NCBI RefSeq assembly: GCF_009857435.1
Contig: NZ_WWCK01000007.1
Location: 62,001 to 126,000 of the forward strand
Origin: Duganella rivi
GTDB lineage: Bacteria > Pseudomonadota > Gammaproteobacteria > Burkholderiales > Burkholderiaceae_D
Length of the DNA: 64,000 nt
Direction: 5' to 3'
Position numbers and translations under genes: made by a program. Shown here piece by piece: positions 31,373 through 41,511 of the stretch (positions are counted from its first letter, which is position 1; every line of letters begins with the position of its first letter). The notes below the pieces were generated by a model. That model was not told where the DNA came from. It worked only from the letters and a program-made list of their open reading frames with translations, and made no database searches.

Positions 31373-32044
31373 ATGATCGTAGTCCACCATCTCAACAATT
31401 CACGTTCGCAGCGGGTGCTGTGGTTGCTGGAAGAACTGGGCCTGGAATATGAGATCGTGCGCTATCAGCGTGATCCCAAGACCATGCTGGCGCCGCCGGA
31501 ACTGCTGGCCGTGCACCCGCTGGGCAAGTCGCCGGTGATCAGCGATGGCGAGATTGTGGTGGCCGAATCGGGCGCGATTGTCGAGTACCTGATCGACACC
31601 TACGGCAATGGCCGCCTGGTGCCGCCGGCCGGCACGGCGGAGCGCCGCCGCTGGACCTACTTCCTGCACTACGCCGAAGGCTCGGCGATGGCGCCGTTGT
31701 TGATGAAACTGATCTTTGACCGTGTCGAAACCAGCCCGGCGCCATTCTTCGTCAAGCCGATCGCACGCGGTATTGCGCAGCGCGTAAAGGGCAGCTACAT
31801 CCTGCCGCAGATCGAGCGCCACCTCGATTACCTCGAAGCCGAGCTGGGCAAGTCCAGCTGGTTTGCCGGCGACGAATTCAGCGCGGCCGATATCCAGATG
31901 AGCTTCCCGCTGGAAGCGGCGTCCGCGCGTGGCGGGCTGGACGAGAAGCGCCCGAACCTGAGCGCCTTCCTCAAGCGCATCCACAGCCGCCCGGCGTTCC
32001 AGCGCGCGCTCGAACGCGGCGGCCCCTACGAACTGCTGAAGTAA
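31373..32044 (+). CDS. Glutathione S-transferase
   Basis: A 223-residue cytoplasmic GST, unrelated in detail to the YibF-like copy at 16692. The N domain has HHLNNSRSQRVLWLLEELGLEYE, the cis-Pro loop HPLGKSPVI and the glutathione-site VVAESGAIVEYLID. The C domain includes WFAGDEFSAADIQMSFPLEA, the conserved capping motif. It resembles the GstB/yeast Gtt1 type. AGGA precedes the ATG. Substrate unknown. Confidence 0.87.
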   Translation: MIVVHHLNNSRSQRVLWLLEELGLEYEIVRYQRDPKTMLAPPELLAVHPLGKSPVISDGEIVVAESGAIVEYLIDTYGNGRLVPPAGTAERRRWTYFLHYAEGSAMAPLLMKLIFDRVETSPAPFFVKPIARGIAQRVKGSYILPQIERHLDYLEAELGKSSWFAGDEFSAADIQMSFPLEAASARGGLDEKRPNLSAFLKRIHSRPAFQRALERGGPYELLK

Positions 32045-32076
32045 GTCGGTTAGAATGGCGGCTTGAACAAGCCCGG

Positions 32077-32862
32077 ATGAAGTTGAACATGGGTAGACTC
32101 CTTGCCATCGACGGCCTCAATATTGTGCGCCGCGTCTACGAAGCCAGCCAAGAACCTGACAGTCCCGAGAAGGCCGAGATCGCGCTGCGCCATGCGCTGT
32201 CGTCCTTCCGCACGCTGCTGCACGACCACGACCCCACCCACGTGCTGCCGGCCTTTGATTTCGGCGGCCGCACCTGGCGCCATGATTTGTACGCCGGCTA
32301 CCGCGAGGGCCGCGCGCCGATGCCGTCGCCGCTGCGCGATGCGCTGCCGGCGTTCTACGACAAGCTGCGCGGCTTCGGCATGCATGTGGTATCGCTGCCC
32401 GAGGTCGAGGCCGACGATGTGATCGGCACGGTGGTGATGCGCTGGCTGGCCGAGGGCCGTGGCGAGGCCACCATCGCTACCACCGACAAGGACTTGCACG
32501 GCCTGATCGCCAACGGCGCCCGCGTCTGGGATCACTTCAAGGGCGAGTGGCACGACCACGCGTGGGTCGAAAAGAAGTGGGGCGTGCCGCCCGAGCAGCT
32601 GCCCGACCTGCTGGCGCTGATGGGCGATGTCACCGATTCGATCCCCGGCGTGTCCAAGGTGGGCGTGAAAACCGCCGCCAAACTGTTGCGTACATACGGC
32701 ACTCTGGACGCCATCATGGCTGGCGCCGGCATTCTGAAGGACACGCTGGGCGAAACACTACGAAAAGAACGCGAAATGCTGTATCTTTCTCGACAACTGG
32801 TAGCATTGAAAACAGATGTGCGGGTTGGCGTGAGCTGGAACATGCTGCTCTGGCCCCACTAA
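32077..32862 (+). CDS. 5'-3' exonuclease / flap endonuclease (Xni-like)
   Basis: A 261-residue stand-alone version of the polymerase I 5' nuclease domain. Acidic metal ligands are visible in LLAIDGLNIVRR, AFDFGGRTWRHDLYAGYREGR, EVEADDVIGT, TTDKDLHGLI and GDVTDSIPGVSKVGVKTAAKLL, the last also being the helix-hairpin-helix. It would trim flaps during DNA replication or repair. ATG 32089 (MGRLLAIDG) is an equally good start. A receiver-like protein is encoded 16 bases downstream and is probably co-transcribed. Confidence 0.85.
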   Translation: MKLNMGRLLAIDGLNIVRRVYEASQEPDSPEKAEIALRHALSSFRTLLHDHDPTHVLPAFDFGGRTWRHDLYAGYREGRAPMPSPLRDALPAFYDKLRGFGMHVVSLPEVEADDVIGTVVMRWLAEGRGEATIATTDKDLHGLIANGARVWDHFKGEWHDHAWVEKKWGVPPEQLPDLLALMGDVTDSIPGVSKVGVKTAAKLLRTYGTLDAIMAGAGILKDTLGETLRKEREMLYLSRQLVALKTDVRVGVSWNMLLWPH

Positions 32863-32878
32863 TAACAAGGTTTGCAAG

Positions 32879-33319
32879 ATGTTAAAAGCAGTCGTTATCG
32901 ATTCTAGCGCCGTCGCCCGCGGCTTGCTCAACACCGTGCTGCTGGACGGCGGCTACGATGTGGTGGGCCTCACCCATACCACGGCCAGCGCCATGACGCT
33001 GCTGATCAAGCACCAGCCGCACATCGTCTGCATCGCCAAGGAGCAGATTGAAAGCGATACCGAATCGCTGCGCGAGATCCGCACCAATTGGCCGAAGACC
33101 TTGGTTTTCATGGTGTCCAGCGAACTTGACGCCGGCACGATTCAATCGGCGCATGCGATGGGCGTGAGCGGCTTTATCGTCAAGCCGTTCAAGGCCGACA
33201 CGGTGCTGAATACGATTCGTAACGTGGTGATTGCGATGGTGAAGCGGCAGCGCGCGGCGATGGAGAAAGCTGCCGGCGAAACCCCGCCGGCAGAGGGTGA
33301 GGGACCAGCCGCCCCTTAA
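32879..33319 (+). CDS. Receiver-domain protein lacking the phospho-acceptor Asp
   Basis: A 146-residue single-domain response-regulator fold: MLKAVVIDSSAVARGLL (strand 1, D8), HQPHIVCIAKEQIE (strand 3), FMVSSELDAGT (S80) and FIVKPFKADTVL (K102). In strand 3 the residue that should be Asp is A53 (IVCIAKEQ), so phosphorylation at the usual site is impossible. A helical, charged tail follows (about 115-146, ending GEGPAAP). No output domain or kinase is nearby. It follows the Xni-like exonuclease by 16 bases with AAGG upstream. It may work as a phosphorylation-independent docking module. Confidence 0.8.
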   Translation: MLKAVVIDSSAVARGLLNTVLLDGGYDVVGLTHTTASAMTLLIKHQPHIVCIAKEQIESDTESLREIRTNWPKTLVFMVSSELDAGTIQSAHAMGVSGFIVKPFKADTVLNTIRNVVIAMVKRQRAAMEKAAGETPPAEGEGPAAP

Positions 33320-33337
33320 CCCGCACGGCGGCCCCAA

Positions 33338-33367
33338 GGGGTCTGACCCCGTACGGGGTCAGACCCC
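33338..33367. repeat. Dispersed palindromic repeat, copy 3 (30 bp)
   Basis: Perfect 30 bp palindrome between the convergent receiver gene and mnmA. It is flanked by ACCCGCAC (33320-33327) and GTGCGGGT (33378-33385), which form an outer stem. It probably acts as a shared terminator-like hairpin, though no T-tract follows. Confidence 0.9.
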
Positions 33368-33384
33368 GGCATGCGGTGTGCGGG

Positions 33385-34485
33385 TCAGGAGATGATCCCG
33401 CCACCCAGGCAAACATCACCGTCGTACAGCACAGCCGACTGGCCGGGGGTAACGGCCCACTGCGCATCCATGAATTTCAACGCAAAGTCAGACTCGCCTT
33501 CCGGCGCGATCTCGCACGCCACATCGGCTTGACGATAGCGGGTCTTGGCCGCCATCGCACGCGCCTCCGGCGCCTCGCCGGCAATCCAGCTAGCCTGATC
33601 AGCGCGCAGCGTCGACGACAGCAGCCACGGATGGTCATGCCCCTGCACGATGTACAGCACGTTGTTGGCCACATCCTTCTTGGCCACATACCACGCGTCG
33701 TTGCTGCCGTCAGCATTCTTGTACGCCTTCAAGCCACCCACGCCAATGCCCTTGCGCTGGCCCAGCGTGTAGAACGACAGGCCCACGTGCTCGCCCACCA
33801 CCTTGCCGTCCGGCGTCATCATCGGGCCCGGCTTGTACGACAGGTAGCGGTTCAAAAACTCGCGGAACGGGCGCTCGCCGATGAAGCAGATGCCGGTCGA
33901 ATCCTTCTTGGCCGCATTCGGCAGTTTCAGCTTCTCGGCAATCTTGCGCACTTCGGTTTTCGGAATCTCTCCCAGCGGGAACAAGGTGCGCGACAGCTGC
34001 GCCTGATTCAAGCGGTGCAGGAAGTAGCTCTGGTCCTTGGTATGGTCGACGGCTTTCAGCAGCTCGCTCTTGCCATTGTGCTGGCGCACGCGCGCGTAGT
34101 GGCCGGTGGCGATCAAGTCGGCGCCCAGCGACATCGCGTGGTCAAGGAAGGCCTTGAATTTGATCTCGGCATTGCACAGCACATCCGGGTTCGGCGTACG
34201 GCCCGCCTGGTACTCGCGCAGGAAATCGGCAAACACGCGGTCCTTGTATTCGCTGGCGAAGTTGACCGCTTCAATGTCGACGCCCACCACGTCGGCCACC
34301 GAGGCCGCGTCGATCCAGTCCTGGCGCGTGGAGCAGTACTCGGAGTCGTCGTCGTCTTCCCAGTTCTTCATGAACAGGCCGATGACTTCATAGCCTTGTT
34401 CCTTGAGCAGCCACGCCGAGACCGAGGAGTCCACCCCGCCCGACATGCCGATTACGACCCTTTTTTTGCCCGACCCGTTACTCAT
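33385..34485 (-). CDS. mnmA: tRNA-specific 2-thiouridylase MnmA
   Basis: A 366-residue cytoplasmic enzyme that thiolates uridine 34 of tRNA for Lys, Glu and Gln. The ATP-binding PP-loop is GMSGGVDSSVSAWLL (about 13-27). The two catalytic cysteines are in RTPNPDVLCNAEIKF (about 103) and DSTGICFIGERPF (about 200). The stop codon lies within the outer arm of the palindromic repeat. A Nudix gene ends 3 bases upstream; this nudJ-mnmA order is also found in E. coli, so the two are one operon. Confidence 0.95.
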   Translation of the reverse strand: MSNGSGKKRVVIGMSGGVDSSVSAWLLKEQGYEVIGLFMKNWEDDDDSEYCSTRQDWIDAASVADVVGVDIEAVNFASEYKDRVFADFLREYQAGRTPNPDVLCNAEIKFKAFLDHAMSLGADLIATGHYARVRQHNGKSELLKAVDHTKDQSYFLHRLNQAQLSRTLFPLGEIPKTEVRKIAEKLKLPNAAKKDSTGICFIGERPFREFLNRYLSYKPGPMMTPDGKVVGEHVGLSFYTLGQRKGIGVGGLKAYKNADGSNDAWYVAKKDVANNVLYIVQGHDHPWLLSSTLRADQASWIAGEAPEARAMAAKTRYRQADVACEIAPEGESDFALKFMDAQWAVTPGQSAVLYDGDVCLGGGIIS

Positions 34486-34488
34486 TAC

Positions 34489-34986
34489 CTATCCATTCGC
34501 AGTGCTAAGCGCTTCCTTGAACACGGAAGCGTGTGTTTGTATCAGTTCCAGCGGCGCGCGGTGGCCCGCCAGGTATTCGTCCACGCATTGCAGCACGGTG
34601 GGGCTGCGGTGACGGTCGGCGCAAGCGGCCAGTTCGTCGCGCGTCAGCCACATGGTGCGCAAAATGCCTTCGTCCAGCGGACGGTCATGCTTCTCGCCCG
34701 GATAGCCGCAGAAGGTGAAACGCAAGTACGTCACTTCTTCGCCGGTGCGGTTGGAGGTGTAGCGCGACATATACATGCCCACCAGCGCGGTCGGCGTGAA
34801 GTCGTATGCAGTTTCCTCCAGTGTTTCGCGGATGACCGCATCCTGCAGTGACTCATACGGGTCGAGATGGCCGGCGGGCTGGTTAATGCGGATGCCGTCG
34901 CTGGTTTCTTCTTCGATCAGCAAAAACTTGCCATCTTTTTCGACGATGGCGGCAACAGTAACAGAGGGTTTCCAGATACGCGGCAT
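34489..34986 (-). CDS. nudJ: Nudix hydrolase (NudJ-like)
   Basis: A 165-residue hydrolase. The Nudix box reads GHLDPYESLQDAVIRETLEE followed by TAYDF (about 39-63); the metal-binding Glu residues are intact, but the usual Gly after the box is Ala. WKPSVTVAAIVEKDGKFLL at the N terminus and the gene order match E. coli NudJ (YmfB), which acts on thiamin pyrophosphate precursors and nucleoside di/triphosphates. AAGGATGACTC precedes ATG 34986. It is co-transcribed with mnmA. Confidence 0.85.
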   Translation of the reverse strand: MPRIWKPSVTVAAIVEKDGKFLLIEEETSDGIRINQPAGHLDPYESLQDAVIRETLEETAYDFTPTALVGMYMSRYTSNRTGEEVTYLRFTFCGYPGEKHDRPLDEGILRTMWLTRDELAACADRHRSPTVLQCVDEYLAGHRAPLELIQTHASVFKEALSTANG

Positions 34987-35076
34987 GAGTCATCCTTGAA
35001 AGAGCCGATATTTTAGCCTGTTCCGGCCATTTGGTTTGCGCCGCCGCAGATTTGGCAGCGAATTAATGACAAATAG

Positions 35077-35110
35077 TCACACTTGATGTGATGAAACCAG
35101 TGGCTATAGT
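35077..35110 (+). promoter_or_regulatory. Promoter of the pnt operon with overlapping inverted repeat
   Basis: TTGATG (35083-35088) and TATAGT (35105-35110) with 16 bases between, about 76 bases before pntAA. TCACA-N5-TGTGA (35077-35091) overlaps the -35 box and could bind a dimeric regulator; it is not in the CRP orientation. Confidence 0.5.
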
Positions 35111-35125
35111 CAATTAAGTATTAAG

Positions 35126-35150
35126 TATCATGGTCTAAAAATCCATGATA
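35126..35150. promoter_or_regulatory. Inverted repeat in the pnt leader
   Basis: Perfect 8-base arms TATCATGG and CCATGATA with a 9-base AT-rich centre, 36 bases before pntAA and downstream of the predicted transcription start. It may be an operator or an mRNA hairpin near the ribosome site. Confidence 0.5.
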
Positions 35151-35185
35151 GATTCTAGTCAGTTTATTAATCATTTGGAGGCACC

Positions 35186-36298
35186 ATGAGAATAAGCGTA
35201 CCGGCCGAGACTCGGCCGGGTGAGACCCGGGTGGCGGCCACGCCGGAGACCGTCAAGAAACTGGCCGCCAAGCACCAGGTGCTGGTGCAGTCCGGTGCAG
35301 GCGTGGCGGCTTCCGTCACCGACGAAGCCTATGTTGCAGCTGGTGCACAAATCGTGCCCGCCAGCGAGGTCTGGGCCGCCGATGTGATCCTCAAAGTACG
35401 TGCCCCCAATGCAGACGAGCGCGCCCAGATCAAGCCGGGGACGGTGGTGATCGGCATGCTCAATCCCTTCGATACAGACAACAACGCCGCGATGGCGTCA
35501 GCCGGCTTGCAGGCGTTTGCGCTGGAAGCCGTGCCGCGCATCACGCGCGCGCAGTCGATGGACGTGTTGTCGTCGCAAGCCAACATCGCCGGCTACAAGG
35601 CGGTGATGGTGGCGGCCAACACCTACCAGCGCTTCATGCCGATGCTGATGACGGCGGCCGGCACGGTGAAGGCGGCGCGTGTCCTGATCATGGGCGTCGG
35701 CGTGGCCGGCTTGCAGGCGATTGCCACCGCCAAGCGCCTCGGCGCCGTGATCGAAGCGTCGGACGTGCGCCCGCCGGTGAAAGAGCAGGTCGAGTCGCTG
35801 GGCGCCAAGTTCATCGACGTGCCTTATCTGACCGATGAAGAAAAGGAAATCGCGCAGGGCGTCGGCGGCTATGCGCGTCCGATGCCGGCCGACTGGATGC
35901 GCCGCCAAGCCGAATTGGTGCACGAGCGCGCCAAGCTTGCCGACGTCATCATCACCACCGCGCTGATCCCTGGCCGTCCTGCGCCGGTGCTGATTTCCGA
36001 AGAAACCGTGAAGGCCATGAAGCCCGGTTCCGTGATCGTCGACCTAGCGGTGTCGCAGGGCGGCAACTGCCCGCTGTCGGAGTTGAACAAAACGGTGGTC
36101 AAGCACGGCGTGCACATCGTGGGCGAACCGGATCTGGCCACGCACGTGGCGGCCGACGCCTCGGCGCTGTACGCGCGCAATGTGCTGGACTTCCTCAAGC
36201 TGATCATCGACAAGGAAGACAAGCTGGTGATCGACCGCGAAGATGAAATCATCAAGGCCACGCTGCTGTGCACCGGCGGCGAACTGCTGCGCAAATAA
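35186..36298 (+). CDS. pntAA: NAD(P) transhydrogenase subunit alpha part 1
   Basis: A 370-residue cytoplasmic NAD(H)-binding subunit (domain I) of the proton-pumping transhydrogenase, which makes NADPH from NADH using the proton gradient. MRISVPAETRPGETRVAATPETV opens the alanine dehydrogenase-like fold, and LIMGVGVAGLQAIATAKRLGAVIEASD (about 168-194) is the NAD site. TTGGAGGCACC before ATG is an excellent ribosome site. The short alpha subunit shows the three-gene arrangement known from Rhodospirillum rather than the fused E. coli form. Confidence 0.94.
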   Translation: MRISVPAETRPGETRVAATPETVKKLAAKHQVLVQSGAGVAASVTDEAYVAAGAQIVPASEVWAADVILKVRAPNADERAQIKPGTVVIGMLNPFDTDNNAAMASAGLQAFALEAVPRITRAQSMDVLSSQANIAGYKAVMVAANTYQRFMPMLMTAAGTVKAARVLIMGVGVAGLQAIATAKRLGAVIEASDVRPPVKEQVESLGAKFIDVPYLTDEEKEIAQGVGGYARPMPADWMRRQAELVHERAKLADVIITTALIPGRPAPVLISEETVKAMKPGSVIVDLAVSQGGNCPLSELNKTVVKHGVHIVGEPDLATHVAADASALYARNVLDFLKLIIDKEDKLVIDREDEIIKATLLCTGGELLRK

Positions 36299-36308
36299 GG
36301 AGACTGAC

Positions 36309-36620
36309 ATGGAAATCAGCCACACCATCATTAATCTGATTATTTTTGTACTCGCCATTTACGTCGGCTACCACGTGGTCTGGACGGTTACGCCGGCGCT
36401 GCATACGCCGCTGATGGCGGTCACTAACGCGGTATCGGCGATCATCATTGTCGGCGCCATGCTGGCGGCGTCGCTGACCGAGGGCATCGTCGGGCAGGTG
36501 GCCGGCACGGTGGCGGTGGCGCTGGCGGCGGTCAATGTGTTCGGCGGCTTCCTGGTCACGCAGCGCATGCTGGAGATGTTCAAGAAGAAGGAACCTAAGA
36601 CCAAGGGAGATAAGCAATGA
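36309..36620 (+). CDS. pntAB: NAD(P) transhydrogenase subunit alpha part 2
   Basis: A 103-residue membrane subunit giving the first three helices of the proton channel (domain II). Helices are seen at about 6-27, 38-58 and 63-85, followed by a basic tail. It starts 10 bases after pntAA with GGAG upstream and overlaps pntB by ATGA. Confidence 0.93.
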   Translation: MEISHTIINLIIFVLAIYVGYHVVWTVTPALHTPLMAVTNAVSAIIIVGAMLAASLTEGIVGQVAGTVAVALAAVNVFGGFLVTQRMLEMFKKKEPKTKGDKQ

Positions 36621-38095
36621 ACTTCATCTCCATGAACTTGGTGACGATGCTGTATTTGATTGCATCGGTGTGCTTCATTCAAGCGCTGAAGGGATTGTCG
36701 TCGCCGGCGACCGCGCGCCAAGGCAATGCGTTTGGCATGACCGGGATGGCGATTGCGTTTGTGACGACGATAGCGCTGATTCTGAAGCTGCAATCGGAAG
36801 CTGCTGCCGCAGCGGCGGCCGGCACGGGGAGCGGCTTGGGCCTCGGGCTGGTGGCGCTGGGCGTGATTGTCGGCGGCGGCATCGGCGCGGTGCTGGCGAA
36901 GAAGGTCGAGATGACCAAGATGCCGGAACTGGTGGCGGCTATGCACTCGCTGATTGGTCTCGCCGCTGTGTGTATCGCGGTGGCGGCCGTGTCGGAGCCG
37001 CACGCGTTTGGCATTGCAGCGGTTGGCGAAGCGCTGCCGACCGGGAATCGCATCGAGCTGTTTATCGGTACCTTTGTTGGTGCGATTACTTTCTCCGGTT
37101 CGGTGATCGCGTTCGGCAAGCTGTCGGGCAAATACAAGTTCCGCCTGTTCCAGGGCGCGCCGGTCAGCTTCGCGGGCCAGCACTTGCTGAATCTGATCCT
37201 GGCGATTGTGATGGTTGGCCTGGGCCTGACCTTCGTGGTGGCTGGCGGCACGGAGCCTGCGTGGACGCCATTCCTGATCATGACCGCGATTGCGTTTGTG
37301 CTGGGCGTGCTCATCATCATTCCTATCGGCGGCGCGGATATGCCGGTGGTGGTGTCGATGCTGAACTCCTACTCCGGCTGGGCGGCGGCGGGGATTGGCT
37401 TCTCGCTCAATAACTCGATGCTGATCATTGCCGGCTCGCTGGTGGGTTCGTCGGGCGCCATCCTGTCGTACATCATGTGCAAGGCGATGAACCGTTCGTT
37501 CTTCAACGTGATTCTCGGCGGCTTTGGCGGTGCGCCTTCGGATGCCGGTGGTGGTGGTGCGAAGGAACAGCGCCCGGTCAAATCCGGTTCGGCCGATGAC
37601 GCCTCGTTCATCATGGCGAATGCGGAGAGCGTGATCATTGTGCCGGGCTACGGTCTGGCTGTGGCGCGCGCGCAGCACTCGCTGAAGGAGCTGGTGGAAA
37701 AGCTGACGCACAAGGGCGTGACCGTGAAGTACGCGATCCACCCGGTGGCAGGCCGCATGCCTGGCCACATGAACGTGCTGCTGGCGGAGGCTGAGGTGCC
37801 TTACGATCAGGTGTTCGAGATGGAGGACATCAATGGCGAGTTTGGGCAGACCGACGTGGTGCTGATTTTGGGCGCGAATGACGTGGTTAACCCGGCCGCC
37901 AAGGATCCGAAATCGCCGATCGCAGGCATGCCGATTCTGGAGGCGTACAAGGCCAAGAGCATCATCGTCAACAAGCGCTCGATGGCTTCCGGCTACGCAG
38001 GCCTGGACAATGAGCTGTTCTACCAGGCCAACACCATGATGGTCTTCGGCGACGCCAAGAAGGTCATCGAAGATATGGTCAAGGCGGTGGAGTAA
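36617..38095 (+). CDS. pntB: NAD(P) transhydrogenase subunit beta
   Basis: A 492-residue subunit with about eight to nine membrane helices in the first 300 residues (rest of the proton channel) and a C-terminal NADP(H)-binding domain III: VPGYGLAVARAQHSLKELV, HPVAGRMPGHMNVLLAEA, LGANDVVNPAAKD and NKRSMASGYAGLDNELF. It completes the pnt operon. A small hairpin (ATTCAC/GTGAAT, 38096-38112) follows its stop but lacks a T-tract. Confidence 0.95.
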   Translation: MNFISMNLVTMLYLIASVCFIQALKGLSSPATARQGNAFGMTGMAIAFVTTIALILKLQSEAAAAAAAGTGSGLGLGLVALGVIVGGGIGAVLAKKVEMTKMPELVAAMHSLIGLAAVCIAVAAVSEPHAFGIAAVGEALPTGNRIELFIGTFVGAITFSGSVIAFGKLSGKYKFRLFQGAPVSFAGQHLLNLILAIVMVGLGLTFVVAGGTEPAWTPFLIMTAIAFVLGVLIIIPIGGADMPVVVSMLNSYSGWAAAGIGFSLNNSMLIIAGSLVGSSGAILSYIMCKAMNRSFFNVILGGFGGAPSDAGGGGAKEQRPVKSGSADDASFIMANAESVIIVPGYGLAVARAQHSLKELVEKLTHKGVTVKYAIHPVAGRMPGHMNVLLAEAEVPYDQVFEMEDINGEFGQTDVVLILGANDVVNPAAKDPKSPIAGMPILEAYKAKSIIVNKRSMASGYAGLDNELFYQANTMMVFGDAKKVIEDMVKAVE

Positions 38096-38194
38096 ATTCA
38101 CTTTTTGTGAATGATTGATTCATTTTGAGCCGATTGATGGTGGGTTTGGTGAAGCCTAAGATGGCTACATCAACCCACTTCAAGGAGTTCCAAC

Positions 38195-38959
38195 ATGAAT
38201 CGTCTGCAAAACAAAGTTGCCATCGTTACTGGCGCATCCTCCGGCATCGGCCGCGCAACTGCCAAGCTGTTCGCCGCCGAAGGCGCCAAGGTGGTGGTGG
38301 CCGCCCGCCGTCAAGCGGAACTCGATAGCCTGGTCGCTGAGATCAAGGCTGATGGTGGTCAAGCCATTGCGCTGGCTGGTGACGTGACTTCTGAAGCGTT
38401 CAATGCACAGCTGGTTGCGACCGCTGTTGAGGCGTATGGGCGGCTGGATATCGCCTATAACAACGCGGGTACGCTGGGTGAGATGGGCGAGACCAGTGGT
38501 GTTTCGGAGCAGGGTTGGAACGACACGCTGGCAGCTAATCTGACCAGTGCTTTCCTTGGCGCGAAATACCAGGTGCCTGCCATGGCCAAAAATGGCGGCG
38601 GTTCGGTGATTTTCACTTCGACGTTTGTTGGCTATAGCTTTGCTTTCCCGGGTGTGGCGGCTTATGCGGCTAGCAAGGCGGGCTTGATTGGCTTGACCCA
38701 GGCACTGGCGGCGGAATACGGCCCGCAGGGTGTGCGGGTGAATGCGGTGCTGCCGGGTGCTGTGGATACGCAGATGTACCGCGAGATGAATAACACGCCG
38801 GAGTCGACTTCGTTTGTCACCAACCTGCATGCGCTGAAGCGCGTGGCGCAGCCGGAGGAGTTGGCGCGTTCGGTGCTGTATCTGGCTTCGGATGATTCTT
38901 CGTTTGTGACTGGCACGGCGTCGCTGGTGGATGGTGGTGCTTCGATTACTCGCACCTGA
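38195..38959 (+). CDS. Short-chain dehydrogenase/reductase
   Basis: A 254-residue classical SDR: cofactor loop TGASSGIG (12-19), NNAG (about 90), catalytic Ser in IFTSTFVG and YAASK (Tyr/Lys about 155-159). The ARR after strand 2 favours NADP(H). AAGGAG lies 7 bases before the ATG. Third-base usage in the second half is visibly richer in T than in neighbouring genes, which may indicate a more recent arrival. Substrate cannot be predicted. Confidence 0.87.
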   Translation: MNRLQNKVAIVTGASSGIGRATAKLFAAEGAKVVVAARRQAELDSLVAEIKADGGQAIALAGDVTSEAFNAQLVATAVEAYGRLDIAYNNAGTLGEMGETSGVSEQGWNDTLAANLTSAFLGAKYQVPAMAKNGGGSVIFTSTFVGYSFAFPGVAAYAASKAGLIGLTQALAAEYGPQGVRVNAVLPGAVDTQMYREMNNTPESTSFVTNLHALKRVAQPEELARSVLYLASDDSSFVTGTASLVDGGASITRT

Positions 38960-38978
38960 TTAACCCGCACGGCCACGC

Positions 38979-39008
38979 GGGGTCTGACCCCGTACGGGGT
39001 CAGACCCC
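38979..39008. repeat. Dispersed palindromic repeat, copy 4 (30 bp)
   Basis: Identical to the 30 bp copy at 33338. It lies between the convergent SDR and ubiH genes. ACCCGCACGG just upstream (38963-38972) and CGTGCGGGGT downstream (39039-39048) form an imperfect outer stem. Confidence 0.9.
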
Positions 39009-39053
39009 TAAGTGGTGATTCCAGCGTATCGCTAAAAGCGTGCGGGGTAGTGG

Positions 39054-40185
39054 TTAGCGGCGGCCGTACATCATGAGTTCCGCTAGTACCCCGCGTGCCG
39101 GACCTATCATGTCGATTGCGGCCAGCGACAATCCCAGCAGGGCTTGGGTCGGGTTGTCGTTGGCGAAGATGCGCGCCATGGTATCGGTGATGCGCACGGT
39201 GGTGCTGCGGTCGCGCTGGCGCTGCTCGGTAAATTTCGCCAGTGTCCCTGGCGTTGCACTTTGCGCCAACAGGCGCGCCAGCACGGTCACATCGCGCAGC
39301 CCCAGATTAAGACCTTGACCTGCGACCGGGTGCAACGTCTGCGCTGCATTGCCAATAGCGACGGTGCGCGCAGTGCTGCGCGGCGCAGCATTCAATCCCA
39401 ACGCGAAGGCCAAACGCGGCGTGGTGTGCGTGAATGCGCCCACGCGTTCGCCGAAGGCAGTGCCTAGCGCTTTCAGGAAGTCCCTGTCGTCCAACGCCTG
39501 CAGCTCGGCCGCAGTCTCAGGACGCACGCACCATACCAGCGAGTACTCGCCATCTTGCGGCAGCAGCGCCAGCGGGCCTTGCTCCGTAAAGCGTTCGTAG
39601 GCGCGGTGCGGTGGCGGCGTGGTGCTGCGCACTTGCGCGATGATGGCGGTTTGTTCGTAATCGCGGTTGGTGGCGCGGGTTTGCTGTTCGTTGAACAGCC
39701 CACCCTCGGCCTGCACCACGATTGCCGCGCGCAGTGTCTGAGGCGTACCCTCGGCGTCAATCGTTAGCGTAACTGCGTCGTCGCTTTCGTCCAGTGCGAT
39801 CACGCGGGCAGGGCGCAGTGAGGCGATGCCTGCGTGTGCGCAGACCGCGCCCAGTGCGTTCACCAGATGTCCGTAGCGGCTCACGTAGCCCAATGCCGGC
39901 AAGCCGTAATCCTTGCGGTCGATCAGGCTGCGGCCAAACTGCCCGCGGCGCGAAACGTGAATCTGTTCGATGGCCGTCGCCGCAGCAGGCCAGCCGCCAA
40001 TTTCTTCCAGTATCTGCCGGCTGCCCCACGACAGCGCCAGCGAACGCGGGTCTTTGCCGGCTTGCTCCAGCGTCTTCGCATCGATCAGCGCGATGCGGCC
40101 CGCAGGCACGCCGCGCTTCACCAGCAGCGCCGCCAGCGCCATGCCGGCCGGGCCCGCGCCGCAGATGGCGATGTCGTAATCAAGT

Positions 40186-40193
<8 letters not shown>
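39054..40193 (-). CDS. ubiH: Ubiquinone-biosynthesis FAD monooxygenase (UbiH/COQ6 family)
   Basis: A 379-residue flavin hydroxylase acting on the ubiquinone ring. The N-terminal FAD loop is AICGAGPAGMALAALL (9-24), and the late FAD motif GNAAQTLHPVAGQGLNLGLRD (about 282-302) is diagnostic of the UbiH/UbiF/VisC family. The AAQTLHP form is closest to UbiH, but paralog assignment by eye is not certain. It overlaps the pepP stop by 8 bases and is the last gene of amgK-murU-pepP-ubiH; pepP-ubiH adjacency is also seen in E. coli. Confidence 0.88.

Positions 40194-41510
<1,317 letters not shown>

Positions 41511-41511
<1 letters not shown>

Noticed and set aside
33118..33180. Reading the receiver protein as a two-component regulator with a nearby kinase
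   Set aside because: No histidine kinase is encoded within the window near it, and the phospho-acceptor residue is missing.
38096..38112. Hairpin after pntB as a terminator
   Set aside because: The arms are only 6 bp, AT-rich, with T residues in the loop and none after the stem. Termination is doubtful.
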